64,000 nucleotides of DNA from Rhodobacterales bacterium (GTDB lineage Bacteria > Pseudomonadota > Alphaproteobacteria > Rhodobacterales > Rhodobacteraceae), in the NCBI GenBank assembly GCA_002748265.1, contig PDRY01000013.1, positions 124,001 through 188,000 on the forward strand. Direction: 5' to 3'. Both the position numbers and the translations under genes were made by a program. Every line of letters begins with the position of its first letter. The first letter of the stretch is position 1. Shown one piece after another: positions 1-8,813 of the stretch. The notes beneath the pieces are model-generated. The model saw only the letters and a program-made list of their open reading frames with translations. It was not told where the DNA came from and ran no database searches.

Positions 1-1
1 C

Positions 2-2413
2 ATTGCTGCGGTGGGGCTGGTGCGGGCCTCCGTGCAGGCTGGGCTGGCTAGGGACGGCGCCGCGATCCTTGGCGGCGATGCCGCGATTGAGCTGACCTAC
101 CGCTTTGCCACGGAGGAGGAGCGCAATTGGATGGAGACCGTCTCCGAGCGCGTCTCCGAGACCGTCGATTTCCGCTCCATGGCCGTGGCCGGAGAGGGGC
201 GCGCGCTGACACAGGTTCGGGCGGTCGATGGGCTCTATCCGCTGGTCGGCGCGGTGGAGCTTTCGCCGGAGATGCCGCTGGATGAGGCCTTCGCAGGGGG
301 CGATGGCCTTCCCGGCGGGGTGATGGAGCGCGTGCTTGCGGACCGCATGGGGCTGAAGCCCGGAGATCGGTTTCAGCTCGGTCGGCAGGCCTTTGTGCTT
401 TCTGCGGTGCTCGATCACTATCCGGATTCCGCAGCCGCCGGTTTCGCCTTTGGCCCCCGCACTTTGGTCCTGACTGAAGACCTCGCGCAGGCTGGATTGA
501 TCGCGCCGGGCACCCTGTTTTCAACGGATTACCGGCTTGATCTACCGCGTGGTGCGGATCTGAGCGACCTGCAGGCGCTGGCCGAGGCAGAGCTTTCGGG
601 CAGCGGGTTGCGGTGGCGTGACGCACGGGCGGGTGCGCCCGGAGTTGCGATCTTCGTGGACCGGCTGGGGGCGTTCCTGATCCTGGCGGGGCTGTCCGGT
701 CTGGCCGTGGGCGGGGTCGGGATTTTCGCGGCGGTGCGTGCGTATCTGGCCGGGAAAGTGCCGGTGATCGCGACGCTCAAGACCCTTGGCGCCCCCCGCC
801 GCGTGGTCTTTGCCACCTACGCGATCCAGATCGCGGCGCTGACCGTGATCGGCGTGGCTTTGGGCTTGGCTCTGGCCACCGGCGCGGTTCTCGGACTGGC
901 CCCCGTGCTCGAGGCCCGGCTGCCGGTGCCTGCGGTCTTTGCCCCATGGGCACGACCCCTTGCCGAAGCGGCGTTCTATGGCGGTGCGACGGCTCTGATC
1001 TTTGCGCTCTGGCCCCTGGCGCGGGCGCAGGACACGCGCGCGGCGGCGCTTCTGCGGGACGGCGCAGAGGCGGACGGCCGCATCAGGCTCGGCGTTCTGG
1101 CGGTCATTGCGCTTGCGGTGGCGGGGCTCGTCACGGTCGCGGCGCGGCTGTCGGGCTCTGCGACGCTCACCTTGTGGACCTTCGCGGGGATCGCGGGGGT
1201 GCTGATCGTGCTGGCGATTGCGGCCCAAGTGGTGCGGTGGCTGGCGGGCCGTGTGCGGCCCCGCCTGCGGGGCGCGCCGGGCTTGCGCGCGGCGCTGGCG
1301 GCGATTGAGACCCGAGGCGGTGAGACGACCTCTGTCATGCTGTCTTTGGGGCTCGGCCTGTCGGTGTTGGCCGCCGTCGGCCAGATCGACGGCACGCTCC
1401 AGCGGGCGATCAAGGCTGATCTTCCGGATGTCGCGCCGAGCTACTTCTTTGTCGATATCCAGCCGGATCAGATCGCGGGATTCAAGGCGCGACTGGCCGA
1501 TGATCCCGGGGTCTCCCGCGTGCAGGCCGCGCCGATGCTGCGGGGGATCATCACTCGCATTAACGACCGCCCCGCAGAGGAGGTTGCGGGCGATCACTGG
1601 GTGATTCAGGGGGATCGCGGCGTGACCTATTCCGCCACTTTGCCCGACGATACCACGCTGACCGAGGGCACATGGTGGCCTGACGATTACAGCGGCCCGC
1701 CTCTGGTCAGCATGGCGCAGGAAGAGGCGGAGGAGATCGGGCTCAAGCTGGGTGACCGGCTCACCGTGAACATCCTCGGCCGGGACATTGAGGCAGAGAT
1801 CGCGTCCTTCCGCGTGGTGGAGTTCAACACCGCCGGGATCGGCTTCGTTCTGTCGATGAACCTGGCAGCCCTACAGGGTGCCCCCCATAGCTGGATCGCG
1901 ACGGTCTATGCTGCGCCGGACGCTGAAGGCGCCATCTTGCGCGATCTGTCTTCTGCCTATCCCAACATCACCGCGATCCGGGTGGGCGATGCGATTGAGC
2001 GGGTCGCGGGGCTCTTGGGCGGGATCGCGTCGGCGATCCGCTGGGGCGCGGCGGTCACGCTGATGACCGGGCTTCTGGTGCTGATCGGGGCCGGGCTGGC
2101 GGGTGCGCGGGCACGTCTTTTCGAGGCCGCCGTTCTGAAGACAGTCGGGGCCACCCGCGCGCGCGTCCTTGGCTCGCTGGCGCTGCGCTCCGCGCTGCTG
2201 GGGCTTGCGGCGGGGATCATCGCGCTTGGCGCGGGCATCGCCGGTGGCTGGGCCGTCGCCCGCTTCGTGATGGAGACGGACTACGCCATCATCTGGAGCA
2301 ACGCCGCATTGGTGATCGGGATCGGGGTTGCGGCGTCGCTCGGGGCGGGGCTGGGTTTCGCCATCACACCGCTTTCGGCGCGTCCCGCGCGGGTTCTTAG
2401 GGCACGCGATTGA
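2..2413 (+). CDS. ABC transporter permease, FtsX/YbbP-like (5' end outside window)
   Basis: The reading frame is open from the first bases of the window, so the true start lies upstream and the N-terminal membrane segment is missing. What remains is about 800 residues: a long extracytoplasmic domain, three hydrophobic segments at about residues 215-335, two more at about 355-405, a second periplasmic domain at about 450-650, then three or four C-terminal helices. This MacB-like plus FtsX twin arrangement is typical of YbbP-type permeases, which pair with a LolD-like ATPase for export or extraction of lipophilic molecules. The ATPase partner would be expected just upstream. The substrate cannot be read from the sequence. 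Confidence 0.85.
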   Translation: MAAVGLVRASVQAGLARDGAAILGGDAAIELTYRFATEEERNWMETVSERVSETVDFRSMAVAGEGRALTQVRAVDGLYPLVGAVELSPEMPLDEAFAGGDGLPGGVMERVLADRMGLKPGDRFQLGRQAFVLSAVLDHYPDSAAAGFAFGPRTLVLTEDLAQAGLIAPGTLFSTDYRLDLPRGADLSDLQALAEAELSGSGLRWRDARAGAPGVAIFVDRLGAFLILAGLSGLAVGGVGIFAAVRAYLAGKVPVIATLKTLGAPRRVVFATYAIQIAALTVIGVALGLALATGAVLGLAPVLEARLPVPAVFAPWARPLAEAAFYGGATALIFALWPLARAQDTRAAALLRDGAEADGRIRLGVLAVIALAVAGLVTVAARLSGSATLTLWTFAGIAGVLIVLAIAAQVVRWLAGRVRPRLRGAPGLRAALAAIETRGGETTSVMLSLGLGLSVLAAVGQIDGTLQRAIKADLPDVAPSYFFVDIQPDQIAGFKARLADDPGVSRVQAAPMLRGIITRINDRPAEEVAGDHWVIQGDRGVTYSATLPDDTTLTEGTWWPDDYSGPPLVSMAQEEAEEIGLKLGDRLTVNILGRDIEAEIASFRVVEFNTAGIGFVLSMNLAALQGAPHSWIATVYAAPDAEGAILRDLSSAYPNITAIRVGDAIERVAGLLGGIASAIRWGAAVTLMTGLLVLIGAGLAGARARLFEAAVLKTVGATRARVLGSLALRSALLGLAAGIIALGAGIAGGWAVARFVMETDYAIIWSNAALVIGIGVAASLGAGLGFAITPLSARPARVLRARD

Positions 2414-2506
2414 GGAAAAGCGGTCATCTTGTCGGAATTTCCTTGCGAAACGGGGGGCTGCCTTTCACTTTTCCCATCTTAAGGAACCACTCCGGAAAGC
2501 CGTCCC

Positions 2507-3619
2507 ATGGCCCGCGTGCCTGATCTGCCACCCATACCTGTCTCTCGTCCGCTGACGCCGGACAGGGATATGCTGCGCGAGCTGATGGACGGCATCTGGG
2601 AACGCGGGTGGGTGACCAATAACGGCCCGCTCGTGCAAGAGCTGGAAGGGGCCGTGCGCGCCGACCTGGATGTGCCTGTTGCCCGGCTTGTCGGATCGGG
2701 GACGCAGGCGCTTTTCCTGGCGCTGATGCTGGGCCGGATGCGTGGGCACCTTCCGCCCGGTGCGGAGGTCATCACCACACCGCTGAGCTTTGCCGCGTCG
2801 GCCAATGTGATCGAGGCCATGGGGCTTACGCCGGTCTTTGCGGACATCTGCCCCGACAGGCTGGTTCTGACGCCGGATGCCATCCGGGCTTGCTTGAGCG
2901 CTCGGACCGGGGCCGTTCTGAATGTTCACCTGTTCGGCGCGTGTGGCGATCTTGACGGCATGGCGGATCTGGCGCGTGGGGAAGGGCTGTGGCTGGTCCA
3001 TGACGCGGCCCACGCCTTTAACGTGACGCTGAACGGCAGGGGTATCGGTCGGGCGGGGCATGTCAGTGCCTTTTCGCTCCACGCGACCAAGCTGCTTCAC
3101 ACCGCTGAAGGGGGCGTTGTCACCAGCGAAGATGACGCGCTTGATCGGCCGATTGACGAGTTTCGCAATTTCGGGCTGGTCGAGCGAGCGCCGCGCGGGC
3201 CGGGGATCAATGCCAAAATGTCAGAGCCTCACGCCGCCATTGGCCTGGCGCTGCGCGCCCGGGCGCGCGCCGAAGCCGAGGCCCGGCACCGCTTGCGGAC
3301 ACGGCTTGACGCCCTGGTGGACGGAGCCCCGGCGCTTGCCCGCCCGGCTTTGCATCCAGGGCAAAGCACACCTTTGATGTACTATCCTGTGCTCGCGCCG
3401 GATCAGGCGCGGCGGGATCGGTTCCTGGCCGCTCTGAAAGACAGCGGGATTGGGGCGCGGGCCTATTTCCCGCTCCTGTGCGGTGAGGGTCGCGCCTTTC
3501 CGGCTGCTCCGGTCCCGGTCGCCGCGCAGGCAGCGGAGCGCCTCTTGTGCCTGCCCTTCCATTCGGACGTCAGCGCCGCTCATCTGGAGCATATTGCCGT
3601 CCTCGCCCGGTCCCTGTAG
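2507..3619 (+). CDS. DegT/DnrJ/EryC1/StrS-family PLP-dependent aminotransferase
   Basis: This 370-residue protein has the length and fold signature of sugar aminotransferases (type I PLP fold). The motif GSGTQALFLAL near residue 65 and VHDAAHAF near residue 165 are family hallmarks, and the PLP Schiff-base lysine is probably the K of SLHATKLLHTAEGG near residue 195. Family members aminate keto-sugars for surface polysaccharide or antibiotic sugars. It stands alone, with no nucleotide-sugar gene in the window, so the substrate is unknown. The following gene encodes an outer-membrane protein, which makes a cell-envelope role plausible but unproven. The ATG at 2507 gives a normal family N-terminus. 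Confidence 0.85.
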   Translation: MARVPDLPPIPVSRPLTPDRDMLRELMDGIWERGWVTNNGPLVQELEGAVRADLDVPVARLVGSGTQALFLALMLGRMRGHLPPGAEVITTPLSFAASANVIEAMGLTPVFADICPDRLVLTPDAIRACLSARTGAVLNVHLFGACGDLDGMADLARGEGLWLVHDAAHAFNVTLNGRGIGRAGHVSAFSLHATKLLHTAEGGVVTSEDDALDRPIDEFRNFGLVERAPRGPGINAKMSEPHAAIGLALRARARAEAEARHRLRTRLDALVDGAPALARPALHPGQSTPLMYYPVLAPDQARRDRFLAALKDSGIGARAYFPLLCGEGRAFPAAPVPVAAQAAERLLCLPFHSDVSAAHLEHIAVLARSL

Positions 3620-3737
3620 AGGCTGCCGGCTCACATGCCGCGCAAGAGCCTCTGCTTTGCCACAGAGCGGTCATAGCCTGCGGCAACAAGGCACTTAACG
3701 GGGCAACTGGGCCCAAGATACCAAGGAAAGACTGCCA

Positions 3738-4646
3738 ATGTTGCGCCGTTTGATCGCCGCCGCCCTGACCGTGAGCAGCCTGTGCGCCCCCGCCCAGGCG
3801 GAGCCGCGCGAGACTCTGGGCTGGGGACGCCTGTTCACCAATGACCGTATCGGGGACCGGGGGGATCGCTGGCGGACGGGCTCCTATCACCTGTCGCTTG
3901 TGCGCGGCCCGAACTGGGAGGGGCATGCCCCCGCACGGCCGGGCGCTCTTTTGGAGTATCGGTTGCGGGCTGAGATCATCTCGCCCGCACAGCTGAGCGG
4001 TCCTGGGCCAGATGATCGTCCCTATGTCGGCGCGATCAGCCTGGGCGTTCACAGCCATTGGCAGCCGCAGCACTGGCAGTTGGAAGCGGGCGGGGATCTG
4101 GTCGCCGTGGGGCCATCGACTGGCCTTTCGGGATTTCACCGCTGGGCGCATGATGCCATGTCGTCTCCCCGGTTGGGCAGCGTCGAAGATCGCCAGCTTG
4201 ATGATGCGCTCCACCTCTCGTTCAGCACCGAAGCTGCGCGGCCCGTTGATCTGGGCGAGCGCGTCTGGCTGCGTCCCTTCGTGGCGGCGCAGGCCGGGCC
4301 CGAGACTTTGGTCCGGGCGGGCGCGGATATGTTTTTCGGCGGCCTGGGGCGCCATGATCTGCTGGTGCGGGATCAGGTCACCGGACAACTGATCCGTGCG
4401 GTGGAAGGCGAACACGCCGCGCTTGCCATTGTGCTCGGGGCCGACGCGGCCCGCGTGACGGACAGTGCGTGGCTGCCCGAACCGGTTGAGGCCAAGGACG
4501 TGCGGCTGCGCGCGCGGGCCGGCCTGCATTGGCAGATTTCTGACGATATGAGCTTCTTCTACGGCGCGACTTGGCTCTCGGAGGAGTTCGAAGCCCAGTC
4601 GGAGCCGCAGGTTCTAGGCGGTCTGAAGGTCAATCTAAACTTCTGA
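3738..4646 (+). CDS. LpxR-like lipid A deacylase family outer-membrane protein (DUF2219)
   Basis: The protein has 302 residues with a cleavable signal peptide (about 1-21, ending AQA) and a C-terminal phenylalanine, as expected for a beta-barrel. The segment FTNDRIGDRGDRWRTGSY near residues 34-51 matches the conserved start of the LpxR family, whose Asn-Asp pair binds calcium at the active site. LpxR removes the 3'-linked acyl chains of lipid A. The catalytic-histidine region looks like GLSGFHRWAH near residue 137; the position four before the last His, usually Gln, appears to be His here. Enzymatic activity is therefore uncertain. An AAGGAAAG ribosome-binding site precedes the ATG. Confidence 0.75.
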   Translation: MLRRLIAAALTVSSLCAPAQAEPRETLGWGRLFTNDRIGDRGDRWRTGSYHLSLVRGPNWEGHAPARPGALLEYRLRAEIISPAQLSGPGPDDRPYVGAISLGVHSHWQPQHWQLEAGGDLVAVGPSTGLSGFHRWAHDAMSSPRLGSVEDRQLDDALHLSFSTEAARPVDLGERVWLRPFVAAQAGPETLVRAGADMFFGGLGRHDLLVRDQVTGQLIRAVEGEHAALAIVLGADAARVTDSAWLPEPVEAKDVRLRARAGLHWQISDDMSFFYGATWLSEEFEAQSEPQVLGGLKVNLNF

Positions 4647-4777
4647 CGCTTTGCACGAAAACAACAGCTTGCTTGCTATAGCTAAAGTGGGTTGATCGGC
4701 GTTAACGCTTGCTGCTACGGATGGTTTCAGAGCGCTCCCGCTAAGAGGAGTGCCAAGAGGAACGAGGCAGAGCAGGC

Positions 4778-5824
4778 ATGGCGAGAGATGCTTTCGGAGC
4801 ATTCGTCATTCCATGGCTTGAGTGTGAGTTGGACGGCGTGGCAGGGGCTGCGCCCGAAGCGATGATGGTTGGCGCCACCTGGCAGTGGTTTGGCCAGGCG
4901 CTTCGGTTAGATGGTCCCCTGAACGTGCTGCCGCTTGGACCCAGCCTGGGAGACGATGCGTTGCGCAAGAGGGCGGCGAAGTCGGCGCTCAAGATCAATG
5001 GACATGGCCCGGATCAGCACGCGGAGGACGACGGCGAGCTGCTGTTTGGTCCGTCCTTTTCTGTCAGCGACGGGCGTCGGCACTGGCGCTTTTCGGTGAT
5101 CGAAGGCGGCGCGCGCGGGCCGCTGTGCCTGACGCTGGATGGCGTGCCGCCTCGGGATACCGCGCTTCATGTTGTGGAGGCGTCTTTGTCTTCCAGCCGG
5201 GCGCGTCCTCGCCCCGGCAAGGCCGTCGTGTGCTTCACGCCCGGCACCTTGATTGACACGCCACACGGACCGCGCCGCGTGGAGGAGATCGAAGAGGGAG
5301 ATCTGCTTCAGACCAAGGACAATGGCCCCCAGGAAGTCGTCTGGCGGGCGGAGCGGTGGATCTCCGGCGCGCGTCTTCAGGCCATGCCGGAATTGGCGCC
5401 GGTGCGGTTGGGGCAGGGTGCTCTTGGGGTCGATATCCCGGACGCGCCGTTGCTGGTGTCTCCGGATCACAGGGTGCTGCTGCGCGGCGCCCGCGCGCAG
5501 GCGCTGTTCAACACGTCCGAAGTGCTGGTCGCCGCACGCGATCTGATCGACGACCGCCGCGTGCGGGTCGAGCGCGGGCACAGGTCGCTGACCTATATCC
5601 ATCTGGCGCTGCCTTCGCACGAGGTGGTCTTTGCCAATCGCGTGGAGACCGAAAGCTTTGATCCGGTCGCGGCGGGGCTGGACCATTTGGGCCAGGACGA
5701 CCGTGGGCGCTTGCTCGAACGTCTTCCGGATCTGATGGGGGACGTAAACTGCTACGGAGTCCCCGCGCGCCGCGTCCTCACACGGGCGGAAGCCGCGATC
5801 TTGCGGGCCGACGCAGGGGCCTGA
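4778..5824 (+). CDS. Hint-domain (Hedgehog/intein, Hint_2) protein
   Basis: This is a 348-residue protein. Residues about 1-145 form a region without a recognised motif. The Hint_2 domain begins at the cysteine of VVCFTPGTLIDT near residue 151 and runs through LLVSPDHRVLL (block B histidine near residue 230) to HEVVFANRVETESF near residue 288. The first Cys and the DHR motif are the residues needed for an N-S acyl shift, so self-cleavage of the N-terminal part is possible. Such proteins are frequent in Rhodobacterales, and their role is largely unknown. There is no clear signal peptide. The ATG at 4778 follows a GA-rich Shine-Dalgarno region. Confidence 0.8.
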   Translation: MARDAFGAFVIPWLECELDGVAGAAPEAMMVGATWQWFGQALRLDGPLNVLPLGPSLGDDALRKRAAKSALKINGHGPDQHAEDDGELLFGPSFSVSDGRRHWRFSVIEGGARGPLCLTLDGVPPRDTALHVVEASLSSSRARPRPGKAVVCFTPGTLIDTPHGPRRVEEIEEGDLLQTKDNGPQEVVWRAERWISGARLQAMPELAPVRLGQGALGVDIPDAPLLVSPDHRVLLRGARAQALFNTSEVLVAARDLIDDRRVRVERGHRSLTYIHLALPSHEVVFANRVETESFDPVAAGLDHLGQDDRGRLLERLPDLMGDVNCYGVPARRVLTRAEAAILRADAGA

Positions 5825-5826
5825 TC

Positions 5827-6432
5827 TCAGTCGTCCGGGCGTGTCAGTGCAAAGACCTCGCGCACGGTGGCATAATCGCGATATCCAAGCCGCGCGAGCG
5901 GGGCATAGGTCGTCACATCGAACCGCCCGTCGCGCAGGCAATCGTCGCGCAGATGGACGCCCACGACCTCTCCGAAGACCGCGAAGTTGTTCTTGCCCGC
6001 CAGGGTCACGATCTGAGTGAGCCGGCATTCCAGGGTCGCAGGGGCATCCGCGACGCGGGCGCAGGGAATTTCCATGCAGTCGGCCTTGGCGATCCCCGCA
6101 TGGGCGAATTCGTCCACATCACGCGGATGGGCGCCCGAGGTGGCGTTCATCGCATCCCGCGCCGCGTGCGCCACGATGTTCACCGCGAAAACCCCTGTTT
6201 CGCGGATATTGCCGACGCTGTCCTTCGTGTCTCCACGGTCGGGTTTGGTCGCGGTCGAGGCGAACATGACTTGAGGGGGCGCATAGGCGACGGCGTTGAA
6301 GAACGAATAGGGCGCGAGATTGTCGCGCCCCTCCGCGTCGCGTGTGGAGATCCAGCCAATCGGGCGTGGGCTGACGATCGCGCCGAACGGGTTGTGCGGC
6401 AGGCCGTGACCATCCGTGGGGCGATAGAACAT
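5827..6432 (-). CDS. Flavin reductase family protein (FMN-binding split barrel, RutF/COG1853 type)
   Basis: The start chosen is the ATG at 6432, which gives a 201-residue protein beginning MFYRPTDGH and has an AAAGGAG ribosome-binding site seven bases upstream. A longer reading from 6525 has no such site. The motif NPFGAIVSPRPIGWISTRD and the following NLAPYSFFNAV are typical of the flavin reductase-like split barrel, which binds FMN and supplies reduced flavin or acts as an oxidoreductase. The adjacent genes do not suggest a partner monooxygenase. It diverges from the GNAT gene at 6506, and the two presumably share the intervening 73 bases for promoters. Confidence 0.85.
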   Translation of the reverse strand: MFYRPTDGHGLPHNPFGAIVSPRPIGWISTRDAEGRDNLAPYSFFNAVAYAPPQVMFASTATKPDRGDTKDSVGNIRETGVFAVNIVAHAARDAMNATSGAHPRDVDEFAHAGIAKADCMEIPCARVADAPATLECRLTQIVTLAGKNNFAVFGEVVGVHLRDDCLRDGRFDVTTYAPLARLGYRDYATVREVFALTRPDD

Positions 6433-6505
6433 GGGTGAGGCTCCTTTGGATTTGCGGGCGGGGTAGCGCCATGCTAGCTCCGCTGCCAGTGAAAAAAACG
6501 GGCAG

Positions 6506-7000
6506 ATGATGGACGGGCTTTCCACCGAAACAGATCAGGACAGCGCCGAGGTCGAGGCGCTTTTCGATCTGTGCTTCGCGCCCGGGCGCGAGGCGCTCTC
6601 CTCCTATCGTCTGCGCGACGGTGTCCCGCCGGTGCGCGATCTGTGCCTTTTGTGGCGCGATGCCGATGGCATCTTGGGCGCCGCGATCCGTCATTGGCCG
6701 GTTCGGATTGGCGGCGCGCCGGTGCTGCTTTTGGGGCCGGTTGCAGTTCACCCCACCCGTCAGGGCGAGGGGCTCGGCGGGCTCTTAATGCGCGCCGCGC
6801 TGTCGCGGGCGGCGGATCTGGGCTGGGAGCGGGTGCTGCTGGTGGGGGATGCCCCATACTACGCGCGGTTTGGCTTTGAACGTCTGAACGACGTGCGGAT
6901 GCCGCCACCCACGAACCCGGACCGGGTGCTGGGGATCGCGCTTAGAAACGGCGCCTGGGACGGTGTGTCAGGCCCTGTGGAGCGTGCGGCGCGGGATTGA
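6506..7000 (+). CDS. GNAT-family N-acetyltransferase (YhbS-like)
   Basis: The 164-residue protein has the GNAT core: beta-4 LLLGPVAVHPTRQGEGLGGLLM near residues 73-94, with the acetyl-CoA pyrophosphate loop RQGEGLG, followed by GWERVLLVGDAPYYARFGF, characteristic of the COG3153/YhbS subgroup. The enzyme would transfer an acetyl group from acetyl-CoA to an unknown amine. Two in-frame ATGs lie at 6506 and 6509, and neither has a strong ribosome-binding site. The gene runs close to the EcsC gene at 7032, so the two may be co-transcribed. Confidence 0.85.
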   Translation: MMDGLSTETDQDSAEVEALFDLCFAPGREALSSYRLRDGVPPVRDLCLLWRDADGILGAAIRHWPVRIGGAPVLLLGPVAVHPTRQGEGLGGLLMRAALSRAADLGWERVLLVGDAPYYARFGFERLNDVRMPPPTNPDRVLGIALRNGAWDGVSGPVERAARD

Positions 7001-7031
7001 AACCGGGCGCGGGCGTGCCGATATTCGTCTC

Positions 7032-7838
7032 ATGAGCAAACCTCGTCTCAAGGAAATCAACCCTCCGGGGGTGCATCCTCTGGACAGCGCGGCCAAGGCC
7101 CGGATCGCGGAGCTGGCCAAGCGCCAGCACGGTGCGCAGGGGCTGCTGATGAAGCTGGTGTCCCTCGTCGGCGGGCAGGTGGAGGACGGCATGAAGATGC
7201 TGCCCGCTCCGGTGCGCGGGCGCGTGGATGGGCTAGCACGGGCCGCCTTGCGGCAAAGCTATCACCTCGCGGCGCGCTCGCGCGGGCCGCTTGCGCTGCG
7301 GCGGGCTCTGGGCACGGACCGGGCGCACAAGATGGCGGCGACGCTCTCGGGCGCCTTGGGCGGGGTCGGAGGCCTGGCGACGGCATCCGTGGAGATCCCG
7401 ATTGCCACGACGATGATCTTCCGGGCCGTGCAGGGCGTGGCCGAATCCCATGGCGAAGATCCTCTGGCCGAAGAAACCCGGCTTGAATGCCTGCGCGTCT
7501 TCGGCGCAGGGGCTCCGGGCGAGGGCGATGATGGGGTGGATACCGCGTTTCTGGGCGCGCGGCTGGGCCTGACGGGATCGGCGCTTCATGGCCTGATTGC
7601 CAAGATCGCGCCGCGTTTCGCCGCCCTTTTGGGCCAGAAGCTGGCCATTCAAGCCGTGCCCGTGCTGGGCGCCGCGGCCGGGGCGGGGACGAACTACGCG
7701 TTCATCGACTACTACACCGAAGTCGCCCATGTGCATTTCGGCCTGCGCGCTCTGGTGCGGGCCCACGGCGAAGACGCGGTGCTGGACCAGTTTCACCGCG
7801 ATCTCGCCGCGCTCAGGAAGCCGCTTTTGCGCGCCTGA
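7032..7838 (+). CDS. EcsC family protein
   Basis: The ATG at 7032 gives 268 residues; an upstream in-frame start at 6963 would overlap the acetyltransferase and adds a non-conserved extension. The central part, including GALGGVGGLATASVEIPIATTMIFRAVQ and QAVPVLGAAAGAGTNYAFIDYYTEVA, matches the EcsC family, whose small hydrophobic stretches suggest membrane association. EcsC was named from the Bacillus ecs ABC-transporter operon, but its biochemical function is unknown. Its 3' end overlaps the convergent DMT transporter gene by 26 bases. Confidence 0.85.
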   Translation: MSKPRLKEINPPGVHPLDSAAKARIAELAKRQHGAQGLLMKLVSLVGGQVEDGMKMLPAPVRGRVDGLARAALRQSYHLAARSRGPLALRRALGTDRAHKMAATLSGALGGVGGLATASVEIPIATTMIFRAVQGVAESHGEDPLAEETRLECLRVFGAGAPGEGDDGVDTAFLGARLGLTGSALHGLIAKIAPRFAALLGQKLAIQAVPVLGAAAGAGTNYAFIDYYTEVAHVHFGLRALVRAHGEDAVLDQFHRDLAALRKPLLRA

Positions 7839-8691
7839 AGATGAGCACGTTCCCGGCAAGGGTGAGCGCCAGTCCGGCGATTCCGGCGGGCTCCCATTGG
7901 TATCCTTCGAACAGCGATGACACGATCAGCGCGACCACCGGGAAGGCCACCGTGGCATAGGCTGCGCGGGCCGATCCCATCCGGGCCACCAGCAGCAGAT
8001 AGGTGGTAAAGCCCAGGGCCGACCCCACAACGGCGAGGTAGATCAGCGCTCCGACATAGGTGCCGCTGGGCGGCACATGGAGCCCCGCGCCGGACAGCCA
8101 GACCACCACCGCCAGCCCGCAAGCGCCATAGGTCATGCCCCAGCCATTCGCCTCTGCCGGGCCGATGCCCAGGCTGCTGATATGGCGGGACACCATATTG
8201 CCCAGCGAAAAGAACAACGTGCCAAGCGCAGCGAGCCCGATGCCGATCAGGGCTCCGTCGTCGAGCGTGTGGCCGAACAGCTCGCGCCGGAACAGGAGCA
8301 GCAGCCCGGCCACGCCCAGACCCGCCGCGCCGATGGCGCGGGCGGGGATCGGCTCGCGAAAGAACAGCCGCCCGTTGATCGCGTTGTAGATCGTCGCCAG
8401 CGAGAAAATCACCGACACCAGTCCAGATGGGATGAACCGGGCAGCGTTGTAGAAGCAGATGAAATTCACGCTGAACAGGCACAGGCCGAGGGCGATGAAC
8501 CACCGATGCATCGCCCAGCCGCGGCGGCGCAGGCGGCCCGTAGCGATCAGCCAGCCCATCATCACCACCGCCGCAAGCGCAAAGCGGTAGAGCACCGATG
8601 TCAGCACCGGCACCGGCCCCAGTTGCAGCGCGATGGCAAACCATGTGGTGCCCCAGATCAACACGGTTGCGGCGAATAGGACGAGGGTCAT
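7813..8691 (-). CDS. DMT-family transporter (two EamA domains)
   Basis: The start at 8691 is preferred over 8721 because AAGGAG lies seven bases upstream and the protein then begins directly with the first membrane helix (TLVLFAATVLIWGTTWFAIA). It has 292 residues with about ten hydrophobic helices arranged as two EamA repeats of about 140 residues, the usual drug/metabolite exporter architecture. It would reside in the inner membrane and probably exports an amino acid or metabolite. A divergent AraC-type regulator starts at 8814, a common pairing that suggests local control of this exporter. Confidence 0.88.
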   Translation of the reverse strand: MTLVLFAATVLIWGTTWFAIALQLGPVPVLTSVLYRFALAAVVMMGWLIATGRLRRRGWAMHRWFIALGLCLFSVNFICFYNAARFIPSGLVSVIFSLATIYNAINGRLFFREPIPARAIGAAGLGVAGLLLLFRRELFGHTLDDGALIGIGLAALGTLFFSLGNMVSRHISSLGIGPAEANGWGMTYGACGLAVVVWLSGAGLHVPPSGTYVGALIYLAVVGSALGFTTYLLLVARMGSARAAYATVAFPVVALIVSSLFEGYQWEPAGIAGLALTLAGNVLIFRRAKAAS

Positions 8692-8813
8692 GGCGGTCTC
8701 CTTGCTCAGGAAGATCGTCATGGCGCGCCTCTGGCGCCGCGTCTTGCACGATCTTGCGGGATTGCGCCTGCGGGCTCTGGAACGGCCTCGTGCGCGGCGG
8801 TAAGCGTCGGTTC

